From Antilocapra americana (taxonomy: Eukaryota; Chordata; Mammalia; Artiodactyla; Antilocapridae), in NCBI GenBank assembly GCA_007570785.1, contig ML662442.1, forward strand, positions 37,521,818 to 37,585,817: a stretch of DNA of 64,000 nucleotides, read 5' to 3'. The notes under the pieces were generated by a model, which was given only the letters and a program-made list of their open reading frames with translations, did not search any database and was not told the origin of the DNA. How positions within the stretch are numbered: position 1 is the first letter of the stretch; every line of letters starts with the position of its first letter. Positions 22,992 through 36,687 of this stretch are shown in pieces. Made by a program: the position numbers and the translations under genes.

Positions 22992-23663
22992 TTAGGAGGC
23001 AGGTAAGGTGGTCTGGTGTTCCCATCTCTTTAAGAATTTTCCACAGTTTGTTGTGATCCACACAATCAGAGGCTTTAGCATAGTCAATGATGTAGAAGTA
23101 GACTTTTTTGTTTTTGGAATTCTCTTGCTTTTTCTATAATCCAAAAATGTTGGCAATTTGATATGTAGTTTCTCTGCCTTTTCTAAATACAGCTTGTACA
23201 TCTGGAAGTTCTTGGGTTTATGTTGAAGCCTAGCTTGAAGGATTTTGAGCATTACCTTGCTAGTATGTGAAATGAGTGCAATTGTGTGATAGTTTGAAAA
23301 TTCTTTGGCAATGCCCTTCTTTGGTATTGCAGTGAAAACTGATCTTTCCCAGTCCTGCGGACACTGCTGAGTTTTCCAAATTTGCTGGCATATTGAGTGC
23401 AGCACTTTAACAACATCATCTTTTAGGTTTTGAAATAGCTCAGCTAGAGTTCTATCACCTGCACTAGCTTTGTTTGCAGTAATGCTTCCTAAGGCCCACT
23501 TGACTTCACACTCGAGGATGTCTGGTTCTAGATGAGTGATCATACCACTGTAGTTATCCAGGCCATTAAGACCTTTTCTGTACAGTTTTGTTAATTCTTG
23601 CCACCTCTTAATATCTTCTGCTTCTGTTAGGTCCAAACCATTTCTGTCCTTTATTGTGCCCAT
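22992..23663 (-). pseudogene. BovB reverse transcriptase, N-terminal part
   Basis: A 223-codon frame. It includes ITANKASAGDRTLAELFQNL, CPQDWERSVFTAIPKKG and SNYHTIALISHTSKVMLKIL, the fingers and palm of BovB RT. Downstream palm motifs lie in other frames, so the protein is broken. Confidence 0.88.
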
Positions 23664-24404
23664 CTTTGCATAAAATGTTCTCTTGGTATCTCTAATTTTC
23701 TTGAAAAGATCTGTAGTCTTCTATTATTTTCCTCTTTCTTTGCATTGATCACTTAGGGAGGCTTTCTTATTTTTCCTTGCTATTCTTTGGAATTCTGCAT
23801 TTGGATGGGTATATCTTTCCTTTTCTCCTTTGCCTCTCACTTCTCTTCTTTTCTTAGCTATTTGTAAGGTAACTTCAGACAACCATTTTGCCTTTTTGCA
23901 TTTCTTTTTCTTGGGGATGATTTTAATCACTGCCTCCTGTACAATGTAATGAACCTCTATCGATAGTTCTTCAGGCACTCTAGCAGATCTAATCCCTTGA
24001 ATCTATTTGTCACTTCCACTGTATAATCGTAAGGGATTTGACTTAGGTCATACCTGAATGGTCTAGTGGTTTTCCCTACTTTCTTCAATTTAAGTCTGGA
24101 TTTTGCAATAAGGAGTTCATGATCTGAGCCACAGTCAGCTCCCAGTCTTGTTTTTGCTGACTGTATACAGCTTCTCTATCTTTGGCTGCAAAGAATATAA
24201 TCAATCTGGTTTTGGTATTGACCATCTGGTGATGTCCATGTGTAGAGTCTTCTCTTGTGTTGTTGGAAGAGGGTGTTTGCTATGACCAGTGTGTTCTCTT
24301 GGCAAAACTCATTAACCTTTGCCCTGCTCCGTTTTGCACTCCAAAGCCAAATTTGCCTGTTACTCCAGGTATTTCTTGACTTCCAACTTTTGCATTCCAG
24401 TCGC

Positions 24405-24593
24405 CTATAATGAAAAGGACATCTTTTTTGGTGTTAGTTCTAAAAGGTCTTGTAGGTCTTCATAGAACCATTCAACTTCAGCTTCTTCAGCATTACTGGT
24501 TGGGGCATACACTTGGATTACTGTGATACTGAATGGTTTGCCTCGGAAATGAACAGAGATCATTCTGTCATTTTTGAGATTGCACCCAAGCAC
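24405..24593 (-). pseudogene. BovB endonuclease fragment
   Basis: The frame holds ISVHFRGKPFSITVIQVYAP and WFYEDLQDLLELTPKK, the middle of the BovB apurinic endonuclease domain. It is frameshifted just before the expected D-W-N motif. Confidence 0.85.
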
Positions 24594-26410
24594 TGCATTT
24601 CAGACTCTTCTGTTGACTGTGAGGGCTATTCCATTTCTTCTAAGGGATTCTTGCCCCTAGTAGTAGATATAATGGTTGTCTGAGTTAAATTTGCCCATTC
24701 CAGTCCATCTTAATTCACTGATTCCTAGAATGTCAATGTTCACTCTTGCCATCTCCTGTTTGATCACTTCCAAATTTACCTTGATTCATGGACCTAACAT
24801 TCCAGGTTCCTATGCAATATTGTTCTTTACAGCATCGGACTTAGCTTCTGTCACCAGTCACATCCACAACTGCATGTTGTTTTTGCTTTGGCCCCGTCTC
24901 TGCCTTCTTTCTGGAGTTATTTCCCCACTCTTCTCCAGTAGCATATTGGGCACCTACTGATCTAGGGAGTTCATCTTTCAGTGTCATATCCTTTTTCCTT
25001 TTCATACTCTTCATGGGGTTCTGAAAGCAAGAATACCCAACTGGTTTGCCATTTTTTTCTCCAGTGGACCACATTTTGTCAGAACTCTCCACCGTGACCC
25101 ATATGTCTTGGGTGGCCCTACACAGCATGGCTCATAGTTTCATTGAGTTAGAAAAGGCTGTGGTCCATGTGATCCATTTGATTAGTTTTCTATGATTGTG
25201 GTTTTCATTCTGTCTGCCCTCTGATGGATAAGGATAAGAGGCTTATGGAAGCTTCCTGATGGGAGAGGCTGACGGTGGGGAAAACTGGGACTTGCTCTGA
25301 TGGGCAGGGCCAGGTTCAATAAATCTTTAATCCAATTTTCTGTTGATGGGCGGGGCTGTGTTCCCTCCCTGTTTCTGACCTGAGGCCAAACTATGGTGGA
25401 GGTAGTGAAGATAATGGGGACCTCCTTCAAAAGTCCACTCAGTGCTGCACTCCGTGCCCCAGTCCTGCAGCAGGCCATCGCTGATCCACGCCTTTGGTGG
25501 AGATTCCTGGACACTCAGACAAGTCTGGGTCAGTCTCTAGTGGGGTCACTGCTCCTTTCTCCTGGGTTCTGGTGCGCACAATGTTTTGTTTGTACCCCCC
25601 AAGAGTCTGTTTCCCCAGTCCTATGGAAGGTTTGTGATCAAATCCCACTGCCCTCCAAGGTCAAATTCCCTGGAGTTTCTCGGTCCCTTTCCCAGATCCC
25701 CAGGTTGGGAAATCTGCTGTGGGTCCTAGAACTATCTTAACATTTAGAGAATTTATTTAGCATAATTGTTCTGTGTCTGTGGCTCATCTGCTCGGCAGCT
25801 CTATGGTGGGGTTAATGATGACCTCCTCCAAGAGGGCTTATGCTGCACCCAGGACTGCTGTACCCAGATCCCCTGCCCTTGCGGCAGGGCACTGCTGACC
25901 TGAGCCTCCACTGGAGACACTCAAACACTCAAAAGCAGGTCTGGCTCAGTCTCTGTGGAGTCTCCTGGTGCGCACAAGGTTTTGTTTGAGCCCTCTGAGC
26001 ATGTCTGGCAGGTATGGGTTTTGATTCTAAACATAATTTCACCCCTCCTACCGTCTTGTTGGGGCTTCTCCTTTGCCCGTGGATGTGGGGTATCTTTTTC
26101 TGGTGGTATCCAACATTCTTCTGTTGATGGTTGTTCATCAGTAAGTTGTAATTTTGGAGTTCTTACAGAAGATGAGTGCACGCCCTTCTAGTTTAGGCTG
26201 GTCAATTTTCATCCTCCCGTTAGATGGCCTGGTTTTCTTCTCTATTTTATTTGTGAGAAGGGAAAACTGAGACAACTTGTTTTATTTAAAAGAAAAAGAT
26301 ATAGTTTATAATAAGAGCAAATAATTTGTGTAAAGCAATCAGAAAATGTAAAAGTTATAGGAAAGTAATGCTCAAAAGGCTCCAAGCCAGGCTTCAATAA
26401 TACATGAACT

Positions 26411-26891
26411 GTGAACTTCCAGATGTTCAAGCTGGTTTTAGAAAAGGCAGAGGAACCAGAGATCAAATTGCCAACATCTGCTGGATCATCAGAAAAGCAA
26501 GAGAGTTTCAGAAAAACCTCTTATTTCTGCATTATTGACTATGTCAAAGCCTTTGACTGTGTGGATCACAATAAACTGTGGAAGAGTTTGAAAGTTTCTG
26601 AAGGAGATGGGAATACTAGACCACCTGACCTGCCTCTTAAGAAATCTGTATGCAGGTCAGGAAGCAACAGATAGAACAGGACATGGAACAACAGACTGGT
26701 TTCAAATAGGAAAAGGAGTATGTCAAGGCTGTATGTTGACACCATGCTTATTTAACTCATATACAAAGTATATCATGAGAAATGTTGGGCTGGATGAAAC
26801 ACAAGCTGGAATCAAGATTGCCGGGAGAAACATCAATAACCTCAGATATGCAGATGACACCATCCTTAAGGAAGAAGTGAAGAAGAACTAA
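26411..26891 (+). pseudogene. BovB RT palm region
   Basis: Two overlapping frames carry motif A (AFDCVDHNKLW) and motif C (YADD). A frameshift near 26610-26670 separates them. Confidence 0.88.
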
Positions 26892-27263
26892 AGAGCCTCT
26901 TGATGAAAGTGAAAGAGGAGAATGAAAAAGTTGGCTTAAAGCTCAACATTCAGAAAACTAAGATCATAGCATCTGTTCCTATCACTTCATCACAAACAGA
27001 TGAGGAAATAGGGGAAACAGTGGCAGACTTTATTTTTTTGGATTCCTAAATCACTGCAGATGGTGACTGCAGCCAGGAAACAAAAAGACGCTTACTTCTT
27101 GGAAGAAAAATTATGACCAACCTAGACAGCATATTAAAAAGCAGAGACATTACTTTGCCAACAAAGGTCCATCTAATTAAGGCTATGGTTTTTCCAGTAG
27201 TCATGTATGGATGTGAGAGCTGGACCATAAAGAAAGCTGAGTGCTGAAGAACTGATGCTTTTG

Positions 27264-27898
27264 TCTTCTCAAAGAACAAGCTTTTAGCTTTGTTGATTTT
27301 TTGCTATGGTCTCTTTTGTTTCTTTTGCATTTATTTCTGCCCTAATTTTAAAGGTTTCTTTCCTTTTTACTAACCCTGGGGTTCTTCATTTCTTCCTTTT
27401 CTAGTAGCTTTAGGTTAGAGTAGAGTTAGGTTATTTATTTGACTTTTTTCTTATTTCTTGAGGTAAGGCTGTATTACTATGAACCTTCCCCTTAGCACTG
27501 CTTTTACAGTGTCCCATAGGTTTTGGGTTGTTGTGTTTTCATTTTCTTTCATTTCTATGCATAGTTTGATTTCTTTTTTGATTTTTTTCTGTGATTTGTT
27601 GGTTATTCAGAAGCGTGTTGTTTAGCCTCCATATGTTGGAATCTTTAATAGTTTTTTCCCTGTAATTGACATCTAATCTTACTGCATTGTGGTCAGAAAA
27701 GATGATTGGAATGATTTCAATTTTTTTTAATTTACCAAGGCTATATTTATGGCCCAGGATGTGATCTATCCTGGAGAAGGTTCCATGTGCACTTGAGAAA
27801 AAGGTGAAATTGATTGTTTTGGGGTGAAATGTCCTATAGATATCAATTAGGTCTAACTGGTCCATTGTGTCATTTAAAGTTTGTGTTTCCTTGTGAAT
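27264..27898 (-). mobile_element. Internal L1 ORF2 fragment without a tail, nested in BovB
   Basis: A 635-bp minus-strand piece from the ORF2 endonuclease to the start of RT. It is flanked by TGATGCTTTTG at 27253-27263 and 27899-27909, and the BovB reads on exactly at the repeat. It has neither an L1 3' UTR nor an A/T tract at its 3' end (27264). The endonuclease motif SDHNAVRLDVNY is intact. Confidence 0.85.
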
Positions 27899-28272
27899 TG
27901 ATGCTTTTGAACTGTGGTGTTGGAGAAGATTCTTGAGAGTCCCTTGGATTGCAAGGAGATCCAACTAGTCCATCCTAAAAGAAACCAATCCTGAATATTC
28001 ATTGGAAGGACTGATGTTGAAGCTGAAACTCCAATACTTTGGGTACCTGATGCAAAGAACTGACTCATTGGAAAAGACCCTGATGCTGGGAAATATTGAA
28101 GGCAGGAGGTGAAGGGAACAACAGAGGATAAGATGGTTTGATGGCATCAGAAACTCAATGGACATGAGTTTGAGTAAACTCCGGGAGTTGGTGATGGACA
28201 GGAGGCCTGGTGTGTTGCAGTCCATGGGGTTGCAAAGAGTAGGACATGACTCAGTGACTGAACTGAACTGAT

Positions 28273-28767
28273 ACAGAAAACAAACCATACAAGTACATGG
28301 TGTGTCCACCCTGACTGGTCATCAAATATCAAACCATGTAATGCAACTGCTTACCGCAAAAGCTATGTAGAGGAACACAGTTTTAATGTTTTATTTTGAT
28401 GTAATTTTACATTTACAGAAGTTCAAAGAACTTGTGTTTTGCTTTCTTCCTGACTTACCAATTATTAATATTTTGCTGCATTTGCTTTATCACATGTTCT
28501 TTTTTCCTGAACCACTGGGGAGCACTTTGTTGACATCTTGTCTCTTTATCTAGAAATATTTCAGTGTTTATTCCCTAAGAACAAGGGCTTTCAAGATGAA
28601 TTTTTATCAACACATAAAGTTAACATAAAAACCATCAGAATAAATTTTAAGAAGTGCTAACTACAAAGAAAAATACTCTGCCTTTGTTTCACACAGGAGG
28701 AAAATCTGGACCTGTTTTGCTTACTGTGATATTCCCAGACCTGCCATAGGGCCTGGCATAGAGCAGG
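28273..28767. other. Single-copy DNA with old repeat traces
   Basis: No gene seen. The end (GGGCCTGGCATAGAGCAGG, continued after the CHR insertion by TCTTCAATAAATACTG) resembles an L2/MIR 3' end. Confidence 0.4.
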
Positions 28768-29069
28768 CTTTTTTTTTTTTTTTTAAGAGTCATTTATTTA
28801 TTTTTGGCTGCTTTGGGTCTTCCTTGCTGAGTGTGGGCTTTCTCTAGTTGCTGTGGTTGCAAGGGAGCTACTCTTTGTTGCAGTGTGCAGGCTTCTCATT
28901 ATGCCGGCTTCTCTTGTTGCGGGTCGTGGGCTCCAGGGTGTGAGCTCAGTAGTTGTGGTTCACAGGCTTAGTTGCTCTGCCACATGTGGGATCTTTTGGA
29001 CCAGGGATGGAACCTGTGTCCCCTGCATTAGCAGGTAGATTCTTAACCAATTGACCACGAGGGAAGCCC
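28768..29069 (-). mobile_element. CHR SINE
   Basis: A T-run (A tail) at 28769-28786, then a minus-strand CHR body (TTTGGCTGCTTTGGGTCTTC, GCTTCTCTTGTTGCGGGTCG), with the tRNA-like head at 29040-29069. CATAGAGCAGG before and CATAGCAGG after suggest the TSD. Confidence 0.9.
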
Positions 29070-29198
29070 CATAGCAGGTCTTCAATAAATACTGTTAACA
29101 TCTAAATGTGATGGTGTGATACTACATTAGCCACATTTCTAAGCAAAGTATTTCTAAAATAAAGCAAAGACAATGACAGCAAAATATTCAGTCATTTC

Positions 29199-29204
29199 TT
29201 TATT
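29199..29204 (-). promoter_or_regulatory. Candidate polyadenylation signal of the terminal exon
   Basis: TTTATT on plus is AATAAA on minus, 167 nt past the stop codon of the exon at 29371-29548. Spacing and strand fit a short 3' UTR. Confidence 0.55.
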
Positions 29205-29370
29205 ATTAATACCAATGATTAGTAATTAACCAGTTATAAAAAGAGTAAACGCCTTCCGATGTAAAGGACTGATAAGAAATTACCTTTTTAAGATGAGACA
29301 AACAGGTTAGAATGTAAGTAAGTGGGACTTTGGTCCCCCTCTGGGGCCCCCGTGGGGACCTGCTCTCTCC
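29205..29370 (-). other. Probable 3' UTR of the terminal exon
   Basis: Lies between the TGA and the AATAAA. No repeat is recognised within it. Confidence 0.5.
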
Positions 29371-31126
<1,756 letters not shown>

Positions 31127-31328
31127 GGGCTTCCCTGGTGGCTCAGATGGTAAAGAGTCTGCCTGGGGTGTGGGAGACCCAGGTTCGATACCTGGGTCAA
31201 GAAGATCCCTTGGAGAAGGAAATGGCAACCCACTCCAGTATTCTTGCCTGGAAAAATCCCATGGACAGAGGAGCCTGGCGGGCTACAGTTCATGGGGTCC
31301 CAAAGAGTCAGACATAACTGAGTGACTT
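31127..31328 (+). mobile_element. Bov-tA SINE
   Basis: Begins GGGCTTCCCTGGTGGCTCAG and carries the tRNA-like B box (GGTTCGATACC). It ends in AAAGAGTCAGACATAACTGA. Well preserved. Confidence 0.95.
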
Positions 31329-32784
31329 TATTCTCCCTCTTTCTTACTCTCCTAAACAAGTCACGGTATCTCCCTGTACTTTGCCTTTAGAAAACTAACA
31401 CATCCTGCCTTGGCTTGAGACTCTGCTTTAAAAATGGCTTTGAAATAAAATATAACTCAAGGTGGAATGTTCTTTCTGGAAGTCAACCTCAACTGTTTGA
31501 CCTCGAGGGTAACATAGTTAAATTTGGTAAATGGTTTATGAAATACTCCCATTTTCCTAAAGCACTATAATAATTTCACATAATCTTAGACTATATCTTT
31601 ATGTAAGAAAATAAAAACCAAAGGATATAGTGATTTACTTTAAATTAAAAAATTTTAAAAAGGCCAAGGTGAAGGAATCTTGAGATGTCTGAATCTCGGT
31701 TTGAATGCCAGCTTGGCAGCAGTGCTTTTCTTCAAAATACAAGTTAGTTATTCAGATATCTTTGGTTAACATGAGGAATAACTGGGATGATTAATATGTG
31801 AACTCTGCTCAGTTTTCCCTCACAAAAAACAGAGCAACTCCTCAGTCATTTACACAATTCAAAACAAGATGCTAAAATCTTTCAACAGTTGATAATATTC
31901 AAGGTCAAGCCATTTTAACCTGAACCCTTAAAAAGGAGTTCCATTAGTGGTTTTAGAGATTTCCATCAAAGTGCCAGCCACAGCAACATCTCCTGTACCA
32001 CACCATCCACACCTGTCTAGCGTCTACACCCTCCATTGTACAGATGAGACACTTGAAGTCTATTTAAAAATGGAACTAATGGTTTCTGTGCTTTGAAGCC
32101 AGACCTTTGCCTGGAACCCTATGTACATTAACCAAGAGCTTTCTGGCAGGCATCATCCCAGAGAGGTACCATCTTGGAACTAAACCTTGATGCAAGTGAG
32201 AAAGGGGGAGTCCAGGTCATTGTTTTGTCCTTCAGAAGCTCAGCTGAGTACCCGGGTGGGCAGGCTGGAGGGAGAGCAGCAGAGCCGGGTCAACCATGAA
32301 TGGGGCCATGGAACAGCCGCTTCCACCCAGTGCCTAGGGTTTCTTATCAGGAGTTCTCACTCTACTTCTCAGTAAATGGTATCACTGCCATGTGGAATAA
32401 TGAAAAACGCATTACAAAGACTGGAAATGTGAAATGTCCAACCTCAGCTTCTAATGGTATCAGACTGAGGGGCAGGTGGGTTTAGGGCTCCAGCACCACC
32501 TCACTGTGGTTTCAAAACAAAGTAGGGAGTCAGAAAATGTATCAATCAGCCCTTTTGTCTTTTTCATTCAGACAAGATTCAAAGTCTACATTAAACAATG
32601 AAACTGTAACGTTAGAATGTTTATTATTGGCTTTGGTCCAGAAAGAAGCTTAAGACATACCCAAGACTTTTGGCACAATCAGAAAGAGGAATGGGAAGAA
32701 AGGGATTTACAAAAAACCCTTTGTTTCCTCATTGTACTTGCACATCAAGAAACCTATCCCAAGGAGCTCCTTCTGGTCTTAAGG
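31329..32784. other. Single-copy DNA
   Basis: No repeat or exon recognised. Short ORFs at 32187-32485 have no features that I can support. Confidence 0.4.
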
Positions 32785-32958
32785 CAGTGGTTTTTCAGGT
32801 ATGGTCACCAGACCAGCAGCATCTGTGTCACCTAGGAATGTGTTAGAAATACAAATTCTCAGGCCCTACTCCAGGCCTGCTGAATCAGAAACTCTGGGGA
32901 TGAGGCCCAGCAAAGGTGTTTAGTAATGGGCCCTCCAGGTGATTTTGTTACCTATGGT
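32785..32958 (-). mobile_element. MER5A (hAT-Charlie MITE)
   Basis: Carries CAGTGGTTTTTCAGGTATGG, AGCAGCATCTGTGTCACCTA, CTGAATCAGAAACTCTGGGG and CCCTCCAGGTGATTTTG, which match the MER5A pattern in reverse. It is a mammal-wide old element. Confidence 0.88.
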
Positions 32959-33701
32959 CTGAGACCAAACTGTAATCTAAAATGCTAAATAAATCTTATT
33001 TGTGGTCAGTCAACAGCATTGAACATTTTTAAGTAGAAATTTCTTCTTAAATGATGTCCTACCACCAGCCCTACATTGAGCAGGCATCATTTAACATTTA
33101 ACTATAAAGATATAAGTAGCCATATTCTATTTCCTAATGAGACACTTGATTTCCCTGTTGGCTAATGCAAGGCAAGAAGGAAACATAAAAACATCCAAGA
33201 CCCTCACAAGGGGGTGCTGGCGGGCACCTTGTCTCTGAAGGCACTGCAAAGGGATGGAGGTAATCCCAATAACAGTTCTAACACTATGTGCGTTAGTCTT
33301 TTTATTAACTTAAATGGCCTTTGTTTCTGAGTGAAAAGACCAGTAGTATTTCAACACTAAGTGATGTGGAAATTGTGAGACTATTTTCTTATTCATTCCA
33401 GTAGAGAGAGAAGGCTTATTACTATGCTTTCATAGTAGAAAAAAACGTTCCACGTTTCTCTCTTGTCCATTAACAGAATTTTTGTTTTTGGCTTCTCCTC
33501 ACAGTCCTCTTCAAATCCTAGTAGTCTTTTTGGAGGTGAGATATGATTACAAATTTGCAGGCTCATTTCGCTTATCTACAAAACCAAGGCCCATTTTCAG
33601 GGGGGGGTCTCTGTATCTCCCCTCAAGGAATGCTGCAGTCTTAACTAGTTCATTTCTGCATTGCTGAACCCACTCAGTGCACCGAAGATTATGACAATTA
33701 G
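32959..33701. other. Single-copy DNA
   Basis: No gene or repeat recognised. Confidence 0.4.
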
Positions 33702-33905
33702 CCTTAACTGCTTTGCAGTGGTCAAGTATCTGCCTGTCAATGCAGGAGACATGGGTTTGTCCCTGGGATGGGAAGATCCCCTGGAGTAGGAAATGGCAAC
33801 ACACTCCAGAATTCTTGCCTGGAAAATTCCATGGACAGAGGAGCCTGGTGGGCTACAGTCCATAGGGTAGTAAAGAGTCGGACACAACTGAGCACATGCA
33901 TGCAA

Positions 33906-33906
<1 letters not shown>
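33702..33906 (+). mobile_element. Bov-tA SINE with degenerate head
   Basis: The body is clear (GGAAGATCCCCTGGAGTAGG, TTCTTGCCTGGAAAATTCCA, AAAGAGTCGGACACAACTGA). The tRNA-like head is weak. It runs directly into a CA microsatellite. Confidence 0.88.

Positions 33907-33909
<3 letters not shown>

Positions 33910-33957
<48 letters not shown>
33910..33957 (+). repeat. (CA)n microsatellite
   Basis: About 24 uninterrupted CA units at the 3' end of a Bov-tA, a typical origin of ruminant microsatellites. Confidence 0.97.
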
Positions 33958-33960
<3 letters not shown>

Positions 33961-34051
33961 AAGAGAAACACTTCAGGCAGAAATTCACTAGACATACTAC
34001 ATGTTTTTAAAGAAGATCCTTATTGGTGCCCTTTTATGCTCTATCTTCTAA

Positions 34052-34216
34052 AATAAGTATGTTTATTTGGCTGCTCTGGGTCTTAGTTGTGATACATGGG
34101 ATCTTCAGTCTTCATTGTGGCATGTGGGATCTGGGTTCCCCGACCAGGGATCGAACATGGGCTCCCTGCATTGGGAGTGTGGCGTCTTAGCCACTGGACC
34201 ACCATGGAAGTTCTTA
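34052..34216 (-). mobile_element. Short CHR-related SINE
   Basis: TTTATTTGGCTGCTCTGGGT, then CCCCGACCAGGGATCGAACATG, ending at the tRNA-like head GACCACCATGGAAGTTC. It lacks most of the CHR middle. The same short form occurs at 38970-39105. Confidence 0.8.
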
Positions 34217-35352
34217 TGCCCTTTCTTAAATATGCTGTTACTTGTTTGGTTATAATGTGACCGTGTACTAAAATATCTGTATCCTATACTTGGATGCGTA
34301 ACTAATGTTGAGTCCCTTTAAACGTTCCTATTGATGACTTTTCTAACTTAAACTTATTGAGTACCTGGTCAGCATTTGTTGGTTTGACAAGAAAATATTT
34401 AATTGGTCAGACTGAAATGTTTTCTGGATTTAGTAATGTCATGATGATTTGTGGTTGGTCATAGAAGAATTAGACAATACTTGCACAATTTCAGTAATTT
34501 TATACTTGTGATACTTTTCCAATATGCTAAAATCGTATACTTTTTCTACAATGAGCATTTTGTCACACACCAAATCCATTTGGCTTTTCCAGAAAATTTA
34601 GTAATGGTTCTAAGCACAGGATATATTTCCCTTCTGTTGCCCTGACAAACACCAAGTTTTCCCAAGTCTCTGTTTTCACATCACCAAATGGTTCTCTGTT
34701 GTTCATGACTGAGTGACAGAATTAAAAGAATATTTCAGTTGAAGAGGCCCTTATGTAAGACCCTGCCCAACAGCCTCACTTGCAGATGATGGCCATGAGG
34801 TCATTCCTCTCATGACTATTCTGTTATCTACTTTCTGAGAGAAATCGATCCTAAGGGCAGGATCAAAGTTAATTAGACACTCTGTTCTCAGTGGGGCAAA
34901 AACCTCAGCAGATGTCTTAAGAGAATAAGAAAGCACGAATCCCTTCTTATTCTAACTCTCTTTCTGCCAGCTTTGTAATTTTTATTAGGAAATAACACCC
35001 CTTCTCACCTACCTGGCAGAGAGGGGCCTATGGCACACACTGCCATACAGTGATTTTCTCTCTTCCAAGCTTTTAGTACTGCTCAGAGCCTTTAGCCTTC
35101 AGTTTGTGGGGACCATTCTAATGTCTTTTTGTGACCATCTATTGCTTCTCTTTAGCCCCCTCATTAGGTTGCTTGATCTTGTATCTTTCCAATTAAGTAC
35201 TCAAACACTGAAGTCTAGTCATGAATCTATTCTACAAAGATGATACAGTGAGAATGTGTTTGGTTCCTCGAGTTAAAAAAATATCAAGATAGTGCTGCAT
35301 ATTACTCCCATTCTGTGTACAAGTATAGACACCTAAGTCCTCTACATAGCTC
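34217..35352. other. Single-copy DNA
   Basis: No gene or named repeat seen. Confidence 0.4.
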
Positions 35353-35535
35353 TCAAACCATGCTTGTCCAATATGGTAGCCATTAGCCACATGTGGCTAT
35401 TTATATTTAAATTACAATTTAAAATTCCTCAGTAGCAATAACCACATTTCAAGTTCCTTAAAACCACATGCAGCTAGTGGCTACTGCACTGGACAGTACA
35501 GTATAGAACATTTCCATCATTATAGAAAGTTCAGT
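35353..35535. mobile_element. Old hAT-type MITE (MER group)
   Basis: TGTCCAATATGGTAGCCATT at one side and TAGTGGCTACTGCACTGGACA at the other form an internal inverted repeat around an AT-rich centre, followed by GAACATTTCCATCATTATAG. This is a mammal-wide MITE pattern; I am not sure of the exact MER family. Confidence 0.65.
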
Positions 35536-35554
35536 TTTCTAGAAACTGTTTCCT

Positions 35555-35785
35555 GCTATTTTTTTCCCCCTCATGAATTCTGAGTATCTCTTTCTAAACA
35601 CATTGCCCTAATGCCTCTGCATAACACTTATCACTATCTGATTTTTTACTGTTTATATACTTTCAAGAATGTGAATTCTATTTTGTTTACCTTTATCCCC
35701 AATGCCCAGAAGAGTATCTGGCATATAGTAAACATTAAATAATTAAATTAAACATTCAATAATTATTCCCTGAATGCATGAATGA
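35555..35785 (+). mobile_element. L2 LINE 3' end
   Basis: CACTTATCACTATCTGATTT, CCCCAATGCCCAGAAGAGTA and TCTGGCATATAGTAAACATT, ending CTGAATGCATGAATGA. This is the typical L2 3' terminus. Confidence 0.8.
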
Positions 35786-36091
35786 TGTCTGGTTAAGGAA
35801 GATGATTTTATCTTGAATTTCTAAATTCAGAATCTGAATGCAGTGTGATTTGGTTTACTCTGGATGATAGGGAAGTAGGATTCCCCAACAGAAGTCTGGC
35901 AAATTTTAAGTTCCTTTCCTCAGATAACCCATAAAGAGGACAGGGGCTTTATGTCCTATCTAGGCCCTTCACTTCCCTTGGGGAAGCTGAGGTGCTTTCT
36001 AATGGCACAAAATTATCAAAGCTCAAGAAACAAGAGTGAGGCAGGAGGGGTGTGTTCTAATCACCCATAAATCGCCCATTTATGCTACTTG

Positions 36092-36282
36092 TTGAATGCT
36101 TAGTCACTTCAGTAGTGTCCAACTCTTTGTGACCCTATAGACTGTAGCCCGCCAGGCTCCTCTGTCCTTGGGTTGCTATGCCATCCTCCAGGATCTCCCT
36201 GAGCCAGAGATCGAACCCACATCTCTTAAGTCTCCTTCACTGGCAGGCGGATTCTTTACCACTAATGCCACCTGGGAAACCC
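36092..36282 (-). mobile_element. Bov-tA SINE
   Basis: GCTTAGTCACTTCAGTAGTG, then AGCCCGCCAGGCTCCTCTGT and the reversed tRNA-like head ending near 36282. It has several small deletions. Confidence 0.9.
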
Positions 36283-36489
36283 ATAACAATGACTTAGAGT
36301 AACAAATTCACTAAATGGGCTGAAATCAAGAGGAATGCATCAATCTTCAAACCACTTGTAATGTAACAAAAGGCAAAAGATGTCCCTATATCCTGGGAGG
36401 CAGGCTCTGCCTATACTTTAAAATACGCTGTCAAGCCAGGTTCCATGATGGAGGTATGGGTAAGCACATTTGCTGCCTTCCCCTCCACA

Positions 36490-36687
36490 GGCTTCCCTGG
36501 TGGCTCAGATGGTAAAGAATCTGCCTGCAATGCAGGGAGACCTGGGTTTGATCCCTGGGTTAGGAAGATCCCCTGGAGAAGGGAATGGTTACCTACTCTA
36601 GTATTCTAGCTTGGAGAATTCCATGGACAGAGGAACCTGGCAGGTTATAGCCCATGGGGTCACAAAGAGTCAACTGAGCGACTGACC
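36490..36687 (+). mobile_element. Bov-tA SINE
   Basis: GGCTTCCCTGGTGGCTCAGA through CAACTGAGCGACTGACC. It is a complete element in opposite orientation to the one 200 bp to its left. Confidence 0.95.

Larger units (their letters stand above)
22002..26240 (-). mobile_element. Near-full-length BovB (RTE) LINE
   Basis: The 3' end is at 22002 (GTTGTTCAGTCACTCAGTC). The RT region is at about 22990-23660, the endonuclease region at about 24100-24850, and the 5' leader extends to about 26240 (GGCGGGGCTGTGTTCCCTCC, CTATGGTGGGGTTAATGATG). At about 4.2 kb it is by far the longest BovB here. Stops and frameshifts split the ORF into several pieces, so it is inactive. Confidence 0.88.
26365..28272 (+). 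mobile_element. BovB LINE, split by an L1 fragment
   Basis: Plus-strand BovB in two parts, 26365-27263 and 27899-28272. The RT motifs YVKAFDCVDHNKLW and RYADDTIL lie in 26411-26891, and the 3' terminus is GACTCAGTGACTGAACTGAA. It stands head to head with the minus-strand BovB ending at about 26240. It is 5'-truncated and broken by frameshifts. Confidence 0.9.

Noticed and set aside
33737..34010. Frames encoding long Val-Cys or Thr-His runs
   Set aside because: They are translations of the (CA)n microsatellite and the adjoining Bov-tA.
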